Assembly (NCBI GenBank): GCA_035477595.1
Contig: DATIKM010000091.1
Span: forward strand, 1 to 51,287
Reading direction: 5' to 3'
Source: DATIKM01 sp035477595
Lineage (GTDB): Bacteria; Armatimonadota; Chthonomonadetes; Chthonomonadales; CAJBBX01
DNA: 51,287 bases
The position numbers and the translations under genes were made by a program. Positions within the stretch are counted from its first letter, which is position 1; every line of letters begins with the position of its first letter. Below, piece by piece: positions 25,876 to 34,811 of the stretch. Under the pieces are notes generated by a model, which was not told where the DNA came from, ran no database searches, and saw only the letters and a program-made list of their open reading frames with translations.

Positions 25876-26916
25876 GTGCGGGAGGCGATTCCGGTAGAGC
25901 GGGTGATCGCCGAGGTCGGCGTGGCGGCGGCGATCGGTCGTAAGCACGTCGCCAGCCTGCTCTTCACGTATCGGTGCACGCTGGCCTGCCGCCACTGCCT
26001 GTTCAACTGCAGTCCGCGCAAGCCATCCGTGCGCACACCGCCTGATCGCGCCGTCGAGTACCTGCGGCAGCTCCAAGCGACCGACCGCGTGGTGCACATC
26101 GCGGGCGGCGAGGCGATGATGTTCTGGAGCGATCTGCTCGCCATCTGCCAGGCGGCAGGGCGAGCCGGCGTGGCGCCGCACTTCGTCGAGACGAACGCGA
26201 CCTTCGCCGCGACCGACCGCATCACCCGCGACCGTCTGACCGCGCTGCGCGACGCGGGTGTCCTGGGCCTGCTCATCAGCGCCGACCCCTACCATCAGGA
26301 GCAGTGTCCGCCGACGCGCCGGCTGCGATGCCACCGAATCGCGGTTGAGGTCTTCGGGCGCGAGAACGTAGCATCGGAGGAGCTCACGCTCGACGATCTG
26401 GAGAGGTTCCGTGCGATAGGCATGGATCCGGAGCGCCGAGCCGCGTACGCGAGGGCGAACCCTCCGCGTCTTGTCGGCCGGGCAGGCGACGACCTGGCGC
26501 GCCACTTCCCGGACCGGCCTCTGGCCGACCTGCGCGACGCCATGTGGCATGGCGGGGTGGGGGAGTCGGGGTGCGCCCGCGAGTTCGATCCCGAGACGAT
26601 GTGGGAGATCCACATCGACCCGTATGGCAACATCCAGACGTGCTGCGGGATCGTGGTGGGCAACGCCGACCTCGAGCCGCTGCCGGGCGTAATGGTGCGG
26701 GGACTGCGGGGCCGCCACGCCATCATCGACGCCGTCATGGATGGCGGGCCCCAGGCGCTGTTACCGCTCGCGGCCCGGCTCGGCTACGAGCCGCGAGCGG
26801 GCTGCCCGCAGCGGTGCGGCCTGTGCTGGGAGGTTCGACGCTACCTGCGACCGCACTACCCGGATGTGCTCGGGCCTGAGGAGATCTACGCGCGGGACCC
26901 GGTCGGCGAGTGCTGA
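25876..26916 (+). CDS. radical SAM protein with C-terminal Cys-rich domain
   Basis: The [4Fe-4S]/SAM motif CTLACRHC (C34, C38, C41) is followed by another cysteine, C45. The GGE motif appears as HIAGGEAMMF. The later part has CAREFDP, TCCGI and CPQRCGLCWEVRRYL cysteines, a layout like the SPASM or twitch auxiliary-cluster domains that bind extra iron-sulfur clusters. The start GTG 25876 follows aggggg at a good distance; GTG 25837 would add 13 residues. I see no precursor peptide beside it. The substrate is unknown. At 346 residues it is a normal length. Confidence 0.85.
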   Translation: MREAIPVERVIAEVGVAAAIGRKHVASLLFTYRCTLACRHCLFNCSPRKPSVRTPPDRAVEYLRQLQATDRVVHIAGGEAMMFWSDLLAICQAAGRAGVAPHFVETNATFAATDRITRDRLTALRDAGVLGLLISADPYHQEQCPPTRRLRCHRIAVEVFGRENVASEELTLDDLERFRAIGMDPERRAAYARANPPRLVGRAGDDLARHFPDRPLADLRDAMWHGGVGESGCAREFDPETMWEIHIDPYGNIQTCCGIVVGNADLEPLPGVMVRGLRGRHAIIDAVMDGGPQALLPLAARLGYEPRAGCPQRCGLCWEVRRYLRPHYPDVLGPEEIYARDPVGEC

Positions 26917-27008
26917 TGAGGACTCGGCCGCTGTGCGCGCATCGCCGGTCCTGCGGTCAGTTCCGCCCGTCATCTGCGCGCGTCTCTGTCTGAGTCCCTG
27001 GGACACCG

Positions 27009-27049
27009 CGACCGGGCGGGCCGACAGACGCGTGAGACCGTCCCGGTCG
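27009..27049. terminator. hairpin between radical SAM and oxidoreductase genes
   Basis: CGACCGGG (27009-27016) pairs perfectly with CCCGGTCG (27042-27049). It is the only clear structure in the 255-base convergent gap 26917-27171. No T-run follows, so termination is inferred from placement. Confidence 0.4.
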
Positions 27050-27171
27050 GCGCGCACGCCCTCCCCGGCATCGCCCCGCCCGCCGCGCAGGCCCCATGAG
27101 GCCGTGCGCCATCGTGCGGTGCATCGTCCGCGGCTGGATCCACGGCTAGTCCTGCGGTTGTGCGCCTTTGC

Positions 27172-28155
27172 TCAGGCGGCTGGCACCGGGACAGGCGCTC
27201 CGGTCGCAAGGGACTCGCGTGCTGCGAGGGCGGTGGCGAGAGTGCGCACGCTGTCGGCATAGGTGGAACGCACGCCACTCGGGTCGCCACGCCGCACCGC
27301 GTCGAGGAACCCCTCGACCTCCGTGCGGTAGCAGTCATCGTGGGCCACACACTCGACCGGGGTCCCGTCTACCAGGCCCGTCACGCGCTTGTTGGCCATG
27401 TCCCATGTGAGACGGGCAGTGTCGCAGATGACGTCGACCTCCCATACCCACCCGCGATGGGACCAGTTGTGCAGGTGCGAGCCGAGCGCCCCGCGCGACC
27501 AGCGCAGGTTCACGGAGACTGTGTCGTAAACGTTGGCGGTGGCGCCGCGCTGTAGCACAACGGGTGACTGGAAGGCCTGTACCTCGGCGATATCGTCCTG
27601 CAGCAGGTAGCGCGCCACGTCGATCAGGTGCACGCCCTGCTCAATGATCGGCCCTCCGGACTTCTCCTCGAACAGCAGCCAGGGCGGTATGCCCTCCCAG
27701 AACGCAACAGGCCACGCGCCGCGGATGAGGCAGGCAATGACCGTGCGGCCGGCGATCGCGTCGCGCACGTGCTCCGTGATGCGGGCCCACCGGTACATGA
27801 AGCCAACCGAACTGACGATGGCGGCCGATTCGATGGCCTCGCGGCACTGCAGTGCCTCCTCCATGGTGAATGCAGGCGGCTTCTCGCAGAACAGCGCGAT
27901 GCCGTGCTTGGCGATCTCCCGGATCGGCTCAAGGCGGACGAAGTGGGGCGTGCAGAGGAAGACGGCGTCCAAGCGCTCGCGGTCGAGCATGTTGTGGTAG
28001 TCGGTGTAGGAGGAGGCGCCGTAGGGCTCCGCCATCGCGCGAGCCTTGTCGCCGTCGAGGTCTGTCATCGCGGCCACCGTAACGCCCTCCACCTGTGCCG
28101 CGTGTCTGGCATGCGTCTGGCCCGGCCAACCCAGCCCGATGACGCCAACTCTCAT
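27172..28155 (-). CDS. Gfo/Idh/MocA-family NAD(P)-dependent oxidoreductase
   Basis: The 327-residue protein has an N-terminal Rossmann fold with VGVIGLGWPGQTHA (G7-x-G9-x2-G12) and the family EKP motif (CEKPPAF, 90-96). The C-terminal domain has EQGVHLIDVARYLL, where the histidine fits the family catalytic position. Members oxidise or epimerise sugars and inositols. The minus-strand ATG 28155 has ggggag six bases upstream. It lies 142 bases downstream of the glycosyltransferase gene on the same strand, so both may serve glycan metabolism. Substrate unknown. Confidence 0.9.
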   Translation of the reverse strand: MRVGVIGLGWPGQTHARHAAQVEGVTVAAMTDLDGDKARAMAEPYGASSYTDYHNMLDRERLDAVFLCTPHFVRLEPIREIAKHGIALFCEKPPAFTMEEALQCREAIESAAIVSSVGFMYRWARITEHVRDAIAGRTVIACLIRGAWPVAFWEGIPPWLLFEEKSGGPIIEQGVHLIDVARYLLQDDIAEVQAFQSPVVLQRGATANVYDTVSVNLRWSRGALGSHLHNWSHRGWVWEVDVICDTARLTWDMANKRVTGLVDGTPVECVAHDDCYRTEVEGFLDAVRRGDPSGVRSTYADSVRTLATALAARESLATGAPVPVPAA

Positions 28156-28297
28156 CGCAAGCTCCCCGCACGTGGTGTTCGCTGATACGACGTTCAGCGT
28201 CGGTCGCGCCGGTACCGCGCAGGCGGCCAGGCGCCGCCGATCTTGCGGACCCGGCGGGATAGGAGAGAGATGCCGCCGGAGCCAGCTGCCCAGGACC

Positions 28298-29392
28298 TTA
28301 CGGGCAGCGGCGCACAGTCATCACGTCATTGTAGAGGGACTCCATGTCCCTCGCCATTCCGGGCGCCGAGAACAGCGCCTCGGCGCGCTCGCGGGCGGCT
28401 GAGCCCATGGCCAACCGGCGTTCTGCGGACAGCAGGAGACCGGAGACTGCGCTCGCGATGCGTGCGGGGGTGCGCTCGACCAGCACACCCGTCTCGCCAT
28501 CCACGATCAGCTCGAGGTTGCCGCCCGCCCTGGTGGCCACTACGGGCCGCCCCATGGTCATCGCTTCGATGATGGCCATGCTGCACGCTTCTGTGAGTGA
28601 TACGAGCGTCACCACGTCCATCGCATGCAGCAGGCGGGCGACGTCGTTGCGGACGCCGGTGAAGCGCAGGCGGTCCTCAACGCCGCGTTCCGTGGCCATC
28701 TCGTAGAGTGCCTGCTGGGTAGCGGGGGGCGCGTGTCCCACGAACACGAAGTGGGCGCGCGGAGACTCCGCTACGATGGAGGAGGCAGCCTCCACAAGCA
28801 GGCGCTGGCCCTTGAACTCGTCGACGCGGCCGAACTGCCCCACGAGCAGCGCGTCTGCGGGAACGCCGAGCTCGGCCCGAACGCTCAGCGCCTGTGCAGC
28901 AGGCGCGCCATCGGGCGCGATGTCCGTGCCGTTGTAGACCGTGCGGACTCGCGACGCCGGCACGCCCCGCGCCACGATCCTCTGACGCAGATCGTTGGAC
29001 ACCGCGACGAACCAGTGGTTGCTGCGAGGGAGCCAGCGGTACGCGAAGTCGCGTGTGAGAACATGAACGCTGGAGACGACCGGCACCCGACTGATTGCGG
29101 CCGCGAAGTAGCCGAGGTAGGTGGCGCGCGTCAGGTGCGTGTGGACGATATCAATCTGCTGGGCGCGAATGAGGCTGCGGAGCCGGAACACGGTCGCGAG
29201 GGAGTGACTGCCCCGCATTGGCAGGTACACCGTCGGGACGCCGGCGCCGCGCATGAAATCCGTCAGCCAACCTTCGGGAGGAACCGCAGCCGTAACCGCA
29301 TGGCCGCGGCCCTGGAGTCCGGCCGACAGGACGGCCATGTGTTTCTCGGCGCCCGACGTGCGGCTACTGGAGATGACCTGGAGGATGTTCAT
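28298..29392 (-). CDS. GT4-family glycosyltransferase
   Basis: The 364-residue GT-B protein begins MNILQVISSSRTSGAEKHM. HTHLTRATYLGYFAA and VSNDLRQRIVARGV lie in the acceptor half. QFGRVDEFKGQRLL and EACSMAIIEAMTMGRPVVA, with the E-x7-E nucleotide-sugar motif, lie in the donor half. It probably adds a sugar from a nucleotide donor to a surface glycan or lipid. ATG 29392 on the minus strand is where homology begins. An extended -10 element lies about 41 bases upstream. Confidence 0.9.
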   Translation of the reverse strand: MNILQVISSSRTSGAEKHMAVLSAGLQGRGHAVTAAVPPEGWLTDFMRGAGVPTVYLPMRGSHSLATVFRLRSLIRAQQIDIVHTHLTRATYLGYFAAAISRVPVVSSVHVLTRDFAYRWLPRSNHWFVAVSNDLRQRIVARGVPASRVRTVYNGTDIAPDGAPAAQALSVRAELGVPADALLVGQFGRVDEFKGQRLLVEAASSIVAESPRAHFVFVGHAPPATQQALYEMATERGVEDRLRFTGVRNDVARLLHAMDVVTLVSLTEACSMAIIEAMTMGRPVVATRAGGNLELIVDGETGVLVERTPARIASAVSGLLLSAERRLAMGSAARERAEALFSAPGMARDMESLYNDVMTVRRCP

Positions 29393-29432
29393 GCGCCCAC
29401 CGGTCGCCAAGGGCACTGGAGGCTTGGCGGTC

Positions 29433-29441
29433 ATCATACCA
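29433..29441 (-). promoter_or_regulatory. possible extended -10 element for the GT4 gene
   Basis: Read on the minus strand the sequence is TGGTATGAT, an extended -10 (TGn-TATGAT) with no good -35. It lies in the divergent gap between the glycosyltransferase and the CCA nucleotidyltransferase genes. Confidence 0.3.
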
Positions 29442-29570
29442 TGACGAGCGGGCTGTCCGCCCCGTTCGCTGGCCGGCACCGGGTCAGGGCAGGACCGCCT
29501 GCCGTGCGTGCGGTACTATCACCGGAGGCCCGCGGCGAGTTAGCCGCGTGTGTCCGGGCGAAGGAGACCG

Positions 29571-31028
29571 TTGCGGGTGGATGGCACCGGGCGAGGGGAG
29601 GCCGGGCGGGCGCGCGGCGCTGTCTGCAGCGCGGAGCGGGCGCTCGCGGTGGTGCGCGATGCCACTCGAGCGACAGCCTTCGAGGGCCGCATCCACGTGG
29701 TGGGCGGGTATCTGCGCGATCTCGCGCTGGGGCTCAGCCCTGGCAACGAGGTTGACCTCGTGGTGGAGGGCGACGCGGTCAGCCTCGCCAGCTACCTCGA
29801 CAGCCGCGGCGTCACCTCGCACAGACCGGTCGTCTACGAGCGGTTCGGCACCGCCATGTTGTGCGTCGACGGCTTCACGGTCGAGCTCACGTCGGCGCGC
29901 GCCGAGAGCTACGAGCCTGGCTCCCGGAAGCCGAACGTGCGACCCGCGAGTCTCTATGACGACGTGCAGCGTCGCGACTTCACCATCAACACACTGCTTC
30001 GGAGTCTGCACAGCGGGGTCGTGCAGGACCTGACCGGCCTGGCGTACCCGGACCTTGCCGCGCGGCTGATACGCACCCCGCTCGACCCGATGGAGACGTT
30101 CCGCGACGACCCGTTGCGGATGCTGCGCGCGGTCCGGTTTGCCGTTCACTTCGGCTTCCAGATCGACTCCGCCGCGTGGGATGCTGTCGGGGAGATGGCG
30201 CATCGCCTGAACCTGCTCGAGCCGTCCCGTCCCGTGGTCTCCGCAGAGCGCATTCGCGAGGAGTTCGCGAAGATCGTGGAAGGACCGGATCCCGGCCGGG
30301 GCATCTCCCTTCTGAGGGAGGCTGGACTGCTGCGGCAGTTCGCTCCTGAACTCGAGGAGATGGTGGGGGTCGGCCAGAACTCCTGGCACAACCTCGATGC
30401 GTGGGGACACACGCTGGCGGCACTGGCAAGACTGCCGCCCGGCGCACCTATCGCTCTGCGACTGGCGGTCCTGCTGCACGATGTCGGCAAGCCGCGCACC
30501 AGGGCGGAGGATGGTGCTGGCGTGCACTTCCTGGGGCATGCTGCCGCTGGCGCGGAGATCGCGCACGGTCTGCTGCGACGGCTCCGCTTCCCAGGCGCGC
30601 TGTGCCAGGAGGTGAGCGACCTAGTGCGCCTCCACATGCGCGTCGGCGAGGTGACGCCTGAGTGGTCCGACGCGGCGATCCGGCGGCTCATCAGGGACAC
30701 GGGCCACCATCTCCCGGGCCTCTTCGAGATTGCGCGAGCGGACATCGCGGCAATGGGGCCTGGTGCGCCTGCCTTCGATCTCGACGCGACGGCCGCCAGG
30801 ATCGCCGCAGTGGAGGCGGAGTCGCACGCCTCCCTCCTTCGGAGCCCGCTCGGTGGCCGGGAGATCATGCGGATCCTGGGGGTGCCAGCGGGTCCGGTGA
30901 TCGGGCGAGCCAAGCGCTTTCTGCTCGACGAGGCGATCGAGGGTCGCCTGGGGCCCGGCGACACTGCATGCGCCGAAGCAGCGCTGCGTCGCTGGTGGAC
31001 GGCACAACGGGAGGACAGCGACACGTGA
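29571..31028 (+). CDS. CCA tRNA nucleotidyltransferase / poly(A) polymerase family protein with HD domain
   Basis: This protein of about 485 residues has a class II nucleotidyltransferase head: VGGYLRDLALG (GGYLRD at 45-50) and the carboxylate pair in NEVDLVV. The first acid here is Glu (E60), not the usual Asp. RRDFTINTLL and FRDDPLRMLRAVRF complete the RNA-binding motifs. An HD domain follows (HNLDAWGHT, LLHDVGKP). The likely role is CCA addition or repair of tRNA, although poly(A) polymerase cannot be excluded. The start is TTG 29571 (aaggag four bases before) or GTG 29577. It ends in a GTGA overlap with the ion-channel gene. Confidence 0.9.
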   Translation: MRVDGTGRGEAGRARGAVCSAERALAVVRDATRATAFEGRIHVVGGYLRDLALGLSPGNEVDLVVEGDAVSLASYLDSRGVTSHRPVVYERFGTAMLCVDGFTVELTSARAESYEPGSRKPNVRPASLYDDVQRRDFTINTLLRSLHSGVVQDLTGLAYPDLAARLIRTPLDPMETFRDDPLRMLRAVRFAVHFGFQIDSAAWDAVGEMAHRLNLLEPSRPVVSAERIREEFAKIVEGPDPGRGISLLREAGLLRQFAPELEEMVGVGQNSWHNLDAWGHTLAALARLPPGAPIALRLAVLLHDVGKPRTRAEDGAGVHFLGHAAAGAEIAHGLLRRLRFPGALCQEVSDLVRLHMRVGEVTPEWSDAAIRRLIRDTGHHLPGLFEIARADIAAMGPGAPAFDLDATAARIAAVEAESHASLLRSPLGGREIMRILGVPAGPVIGRAKRFLLDEAIEGRLGPGDTACAEAALRRWWTAQREDSDT

Positions 31029-32827
31029 CTCTCGGGTGGAAAGAGGGTGACCGCGAGGGGTACCCGAGCCTCCACGACCACATCGTCGTGTGTGGGATCG
31101 GGAAGATCGGCGTCTCAGTGTGCGAACTGCTCCGTGGCCTCCACGAGCCGATCATTGCGGTTGGTCGCGACGATCATCGAGACTGGGAGGACCAGGTTGC
31201 CAGCCTCGTTACGAGGCTGATCCGCGAGGACGCGCGGTCGGAGCGAACTCTCCGCGACGCCGGCATTGACCGCGCCCGCGCCGTGCTCATTGCGACCGAG
31301 GACGACCTCAAGAGCCTGGCCATCGCGCTGGAGGCCCGCCGGATCGCGCCCCAGACGCCGGTTGTGCTGCGCCTCTACGACCGCCATCTGGCGGATCGAG
31401 CACGTCGCGAAGGGCTCGCACGCACTGTCCTGAACGTTGCCGACCTGTCGGCCCCGGCGTTCGTGGCGGCAGCGCTCGGCGACGATGTGCTACGCGCGTT
31501 CGAGATCGAGGACGTCGTCGTGGCCATATCGACAACGCAGGTGCCGCCCGGCGCGCCGCCCGACCTTGCGGACTTCTGCGCGAGCCGGGGCATGCTCCCG
31601 CTGGCGCTGAGACCTGCCGCCGCGAGCACGGAGGACCGTCACGCCGCGCGGATGCGCGTCGCGGCTGGCGATCAGGTCGTGGTGGCCACGACGCACCCGG
31701 TGGATGATCTAGCGGCGCATCCGGGTGCGAGCGCTGCGCTGCGTGCGTCCCGGTGGAGCCCGCATACCTGGGTAAGGCAGCGGGCTCCCGTGCTATCGAT
31801 ATTGGGTGGTCTGTGGCACCATGCATCGAAGCCGCTGCGTGCGGGTTTGCTCGCGTTCACCACGCTCTGCCTGGTGAGTGTGATCGTGTTCAGGGAGGGC
31901 CTCGGTCTCTCGTGGCTGGACGCGGTCTACTTCACCACCACGGTCGTCACCACGGTCGGGTTCGGCGACATCACTCTGCTCCACGCTCCGGCGGCCATGA
32001 AGATCTTTGGATGCATCCTCATGTTGAGCGGCGCCGCGCTGTTCCTGATCTGCTTTAGCATCCTCACAAACTACCTGGTGAGCCAGAGGTTCGAGCAGGT
32101 GTTCGGCCGCCTGCGGACGACGCTGTCCGGCCATGTTGTGGTGGTGGGTCTAGGTAACATCGGGCACCTTGTGGTGCAAAGGCTGCACGCGCTGCGGGAG
32201 CCCGTTCTGGGCATTGGCCGCGATGTGGGGCAGCAGCACAGCGTCGAGCTCCCCGTGTCGATCCCGGTGCTGATGGCAGACGCCGCGCAAGCGCAGACGC
32301 TCGAGCAGGCCGGCGTGCAGAGCGCGCGCGCGGTTGTCGCCGTCACGGACGACGACCTCATGAACCTGCGGATCGCCCACCTGGCGGAGCAGCTGAACCC
32401 GAGCGTGCGCACTGTGGTGCGCTTGTTCGACATCGCTCTGGCGGACAAGGTTGGCACCCAGCTTCTCGGCATCGGTCAGGCGATAAGCCCATCGAGGGTC
32501 GCGGCGGCTACCTTCGCGGCGGCTGCTTTGGCGCCTGACGTCGTGCACGGGTTCACGCTCGGTGGCCGCCTGCTTATGCTTCGCACGGTGCGCGTGACCG
32601 ATCATCCTGAGTGTGCCGGACTAACGGTAGAGGAAGTGCGCTCAGCCGGCGGAACGATGGTGCTGCTGAGATCGGACGGCGAGACCGGACCCCTCGTGGC
32701 AGCGCATGGACCTGAGCGGATCGGGCCGGGCGACCGGCTTGTGGTGATTGAGGAGTACTCGGAGGCCGACCGGCGGCCGGCGCCCTGTCGTGTCCGAACT
32801 GAAGCGCATGCCTCGGGCGCGCGTTAA
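31025..32827 (+). CDS. potassium channel with RCK (TrkA-N) modules on both sides of the pore
   Basis: The 600-residue protein is built as RCK - pore - RCK. The N-terminal TrkA-N domain (about 18-150) starts HIVVCGIGKIGVSVCELL. A two-helix pore (about 275-345) has TM1 LRAGLLAFTTLCLVSVIVF, the K+ selectivity filter TVGFGD near 310, and a second helix. A second TrkA-N domain (VVVVGLGNIGHLVVQRL) and a TrkA-C-like end (GLTVEEVRSAGGT, GDRLVVIE) follow. Most bacterial 2TM channels carry RCK only after the pore. The start is GTG 31025 with gggagg about nine bases before it, overlapping the previous stop. Confidence 0.9.
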   Translation: MTLGWKEGDREGYPSLHDHIVVCGIGKIGVSVCELLRGLHEPIIAVGRDDHRDWEDQVASLVTRLIREDARSERTLRDAGIDRARAVLIATEDDLKSLAIALEARRIAPQTPVVLRLYDRHLADRARREGLARTVLNVADLSAPAFVAAALGDDVLRAFEIEDVVVAISTTQVPPGAPPDLADFCASRGMLPLALRPAAASTEDRHAARMRVAAGDQVVVATTHPVDDLAAHPGASAALRASRWSPHTWVRQRAPVLSILGGLWHHASKPLRAGLLAFTTLCLVSVIVFREGLGLSWLDAVYFTTTVVTTVGFGDITLLHAPAAMKIFGCILMLSGAALFLICFSILTNYLVSQRFEQVFGRLRTTLSGHVVVVGLGNIGHLVVQRLHALREPVLGIGRDVGQQHSVELPVSIPVLMADAAQAQTLEQAGVQSARAVVAVTDDDLMNLRIAHLAEQLNPSVRTVVRLFDIALADKVGTQLLGIGQAISPSRVAAATFAAAALAPDVVHGFTLGGRLLMLRTVRVTDHPECAGLTVEEVRSAGGTMVLLRSDGETGPLVAAHGPERIGPGDRLVVIEEYSEADRRPAPCRVRTEAHASGAR

Positions 32828-32878
32828 CAGTGGCGGGGCGCTGCTCTGGAAGCCGGTCCATGGGAAGAGGGTTCGCGC

Positions 32879-33826
32879 ATGATACTGGGGGTTGACATTG
32901 GCGGCACGAAGTGCGCGGTCGCTCTGGGCGCTGCCGACGGCGCCATCGTGGCGCGACGGTCGGTCCAGACGCCCGCGGAGGCGGGCCCGCAAGCGGTTCT
33001 TGATCGACTGATCGAGATGGGGCGTGACCTTGTGGCAGAGTCCGGCGTGCCTGCGGTCGACGCCATTGGGATATCGTGCGGTGGTCCGCTTGACACCACG
33101 ACCGGCATCGTGCACAGCCCGCCGAACCTGCCGGGATGGGAGGCAGTCCCCGTGCGCAGCCTCTTCGAGGAGGCCTGGCCCGGCATCCGCGTTGTGCTCG
33201 AGAACGACGCCAACGCCACCGCCGTCGCCGAGTGGCGATGGGGCGCGGGCCGCGGCACGCGTCACATGGCCTTCCTGACGATGGGAACCGGCATTGGCGG
33301 CGGCCTCATCCTTGACGGCAGGCTCTACCGGGGCGCGACGGACCTGGCCGGCGAGGTCGGGCACCAGACAATCCTGGTGAACGGGCCGCTGTGCAACTGC
33401 GGCAAGCGCGGGTGTCTTGAGGCGCTGGCCTCCGGACCGGCGATCGCTCGCCTAGCACGCGACAGCAGGGCCTATGGGCGGGGCCGGCGCCTGCTGGAGG
33501 CGGCCGGCGGGCGAGCAGAGGACATCACCGCGCGCCACGTGGTGGACCTGGCGCGCGAGGGTGATGCGTTCTGTTCGAGTGTGCTCGCGGAGGCGGGCAC
33601 CTATATGGGCATCGGCCTCGCCAACCTGATTCAGACGATCAATCCGGAGCGCGTCGTGCTTGGGACGATCGCGGTTCACGCAGGCGACCTGGTGCTCGAG
33701 CCGATCCGCGCCGCCGTCCGCGAGTACGCGTGGCAACGCGCCGCAGACGCGTGCTCGATCGTCGCCGCGCAGCTTGGCGATGGGGCGCAGGACCTTGCGG
33801 CGATCGCAGTGACACTCGACACCTGA
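32879..33826 (+). CDS. ROK-family sugar kinase (glucokinase-like)
   Basis: ROK kinases phosphorylate sugars with ATP. The 315-residue protein has the ATP-binding DIGGTK (6-11), ENDANATAVAEW, the MGTGIGGGLI phosphate loop, GEVGHQTI and the zinc-binding CNCGKRGCLEA near 171-182. The absence of a helix-turn-helix separates it from ROK repressors. ATG 32879 has ggaagagg about eight bases upstream. It follows the ion channel by 51 bases. Glucose, N-acetylglucosamine or mannose may be the substrate; sequence alone does not decide. Confidence 0.92.
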   Translation: MILGVDIGGTKCAVALGAADGAIVARRSVQTPAEAGPQAVLDRLIEMGRDLVAESGVPAVDAIGISCGGPLDTTTGIVHSPPNLPGWEAVPVRSLFEEAWPGIRVVLENDANATAVAEWRWGAGRGTRHMAFLTMGTGIGGGLILDGRLYRGATDLAGEVGHQTILVNGPLCNCGKRGCLEALASGPAIARLARDSRAYGRGRRLLEAAGGRAEDITARHVVDLAREGDAFCSSVLAEAGTYMGIGLANLIQTINPERVVLGTIAVHAGDLVLEPIRAAVREYAWQRAADACSIVAAQLGDGAQDLAAIAVTLDT

Positions 33827-33950
33827 CGCGATCTGCTCCGTGCCTGCAGCGCGGGTGCCCTGATGCCGATACTAGCCCCGAGACCTTCGTGAAGCGGCCG
33901 CAGCCGCTCCGCGTGCTCTACCACGCCGCCAGCAGGCGACGGGTGCGACG

Positions 33951-34619
33951 ATGATCGCGACAACAGCAGCACAGATGCGGGGCATCGCACCGGACCGGAT
34001 GGTCGAGCTGACCATCACGGGCCGCGGTGCCACGCGGGCCGCGCTGCTGCGTCTCGATGAGCGTGCCGCGCAGGTGCGCGTGGCAACCGCCTTTGCGAGG
34101 GGCGGCCCGCTCGATGTCGGTTCGTCCGTTGGGTTCTTCGGTGTTCTGGATGGCCACTACTACTCGGGCGTGGGGAAGGTCCACGCACGCGGCGGCGAGG
34201 ACGTTGCGCTCACATTCGACGCGCCGCTCCGCAAACGAGCCTGCCGCTCCGCGCGCCGGGTAGACCTTGATGGCACCGTGATGGTGCGCGGCTACGGCGC
34301 CGACGGGAAGCCCCTCGGCTGGCTCAAGGGGGATGGGGTCAATGTCAGCGCGGGCGGCCTCGGGCTCCGGTTCGCCACACAGCCTCCCGTGGGGCGGCTG
34401 GACGTGGTGTTCAGGCTTGAGGCGCCGAGTCCCGACGGACTGTGTCCCTCTGCCTCGGCGGTGGATCCGCGTTACCGGCAACCGATCCGCGCCTCGGCAA
34501 CGGTCGTTCATCGCCGCGTGCTCGCCGACGGATCGATCCGCGCCGGTCTTGCGTTCTGGTCTCTCGCATCGGCCGACCGGCTGCTCATCGCACGCTTCGT
34601 TCACGAGATGCAAGCGTAG
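33951..34619 (+). CDS. PilZ-domain protein (probable c-di-GMP receptor)
   Basis: The 222-residue protein has an N-terminal beta-rich YcgR-like region (about 15-90) and a PilZ domain. The c-di-GMP-binding RxxxR motif is at R99-R103 in CRSARRVD, and the second motif is NVSAGGLG at 131-138. PilZ proteins couple c-di-GMP to motility, exopolysaccharide or pili. The long insert after the second motif (PSPDGLCPSASAVDPRYR) is a species feature. No flagellar genes lie nearby; pilin and polysaccharide export genes are within the window. Confidence 0.8.
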   Translation: MIATTAAQMRGIAPDRMVELTITGRGATRAALLRLDERAAQVRVATAFARGGPLDVGSSVGFFGVLDGHYYSGVGKVHARGGEDVALTFDAPLRKRACRSARRVDLDGTVMVRGYGADGKPLGWLKGDGVNVSAGGLGLRFATQPPVGRLDVVFRLEAPSPDGLCPSASAVDPRYRQPIRASATVVHRRVLADGSIRAGLAFWSLASADRLLIARFVHEMQA

Positions 34620-34640
34620 CTCGCGACCCAGTTTGCGGGA

Positions 34641-34766
34641 CTACGGGGCCGGCTGGCGAGGCGGTATATCGCGCAGCTTCACGTTCTTCGGCAACACACG
34701 CCCGCCGTGGTCCTGGAGCCCGATGTGCCCCACATGTGTCATCGTGGCATAGGCGCGGGCGAATCT
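34641..34766 (-). pseudogene. tail fragment of a DUF1080 (3-keto-disaccharide hydrolase-like) gene
   Basis: The minus strand encodes RFARAYATMTHVGHIGLQDH then GGRVLPKNVKLRDIPP before a stop. GHIGLQDHGG followed by a strand ending in NVKLRDI is the classic last 25-30 residues of DUF1080 domains. Further upstream on the minus strand the frame runs into the antisense of the next gene with no homology, so only the C-terminus survives. It lies in the 192-base gap between the PilZ and hydrolase genes and marks a past deletion. Confidence 0.5.
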
Positions 34767-34811
34767 GTCCGTTGACCGCGCGTAGCCAGCGGCCCGCGCG
34801 AAGGAGTACCC

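Noticed and set aside
33951..34619. Flagellar brake role for the PilZ protein
   Set aside because: The YcgR-like layout is seen, but there are no flagellar genes in the window, so only a general c-di-GMP receptor role is claimed.
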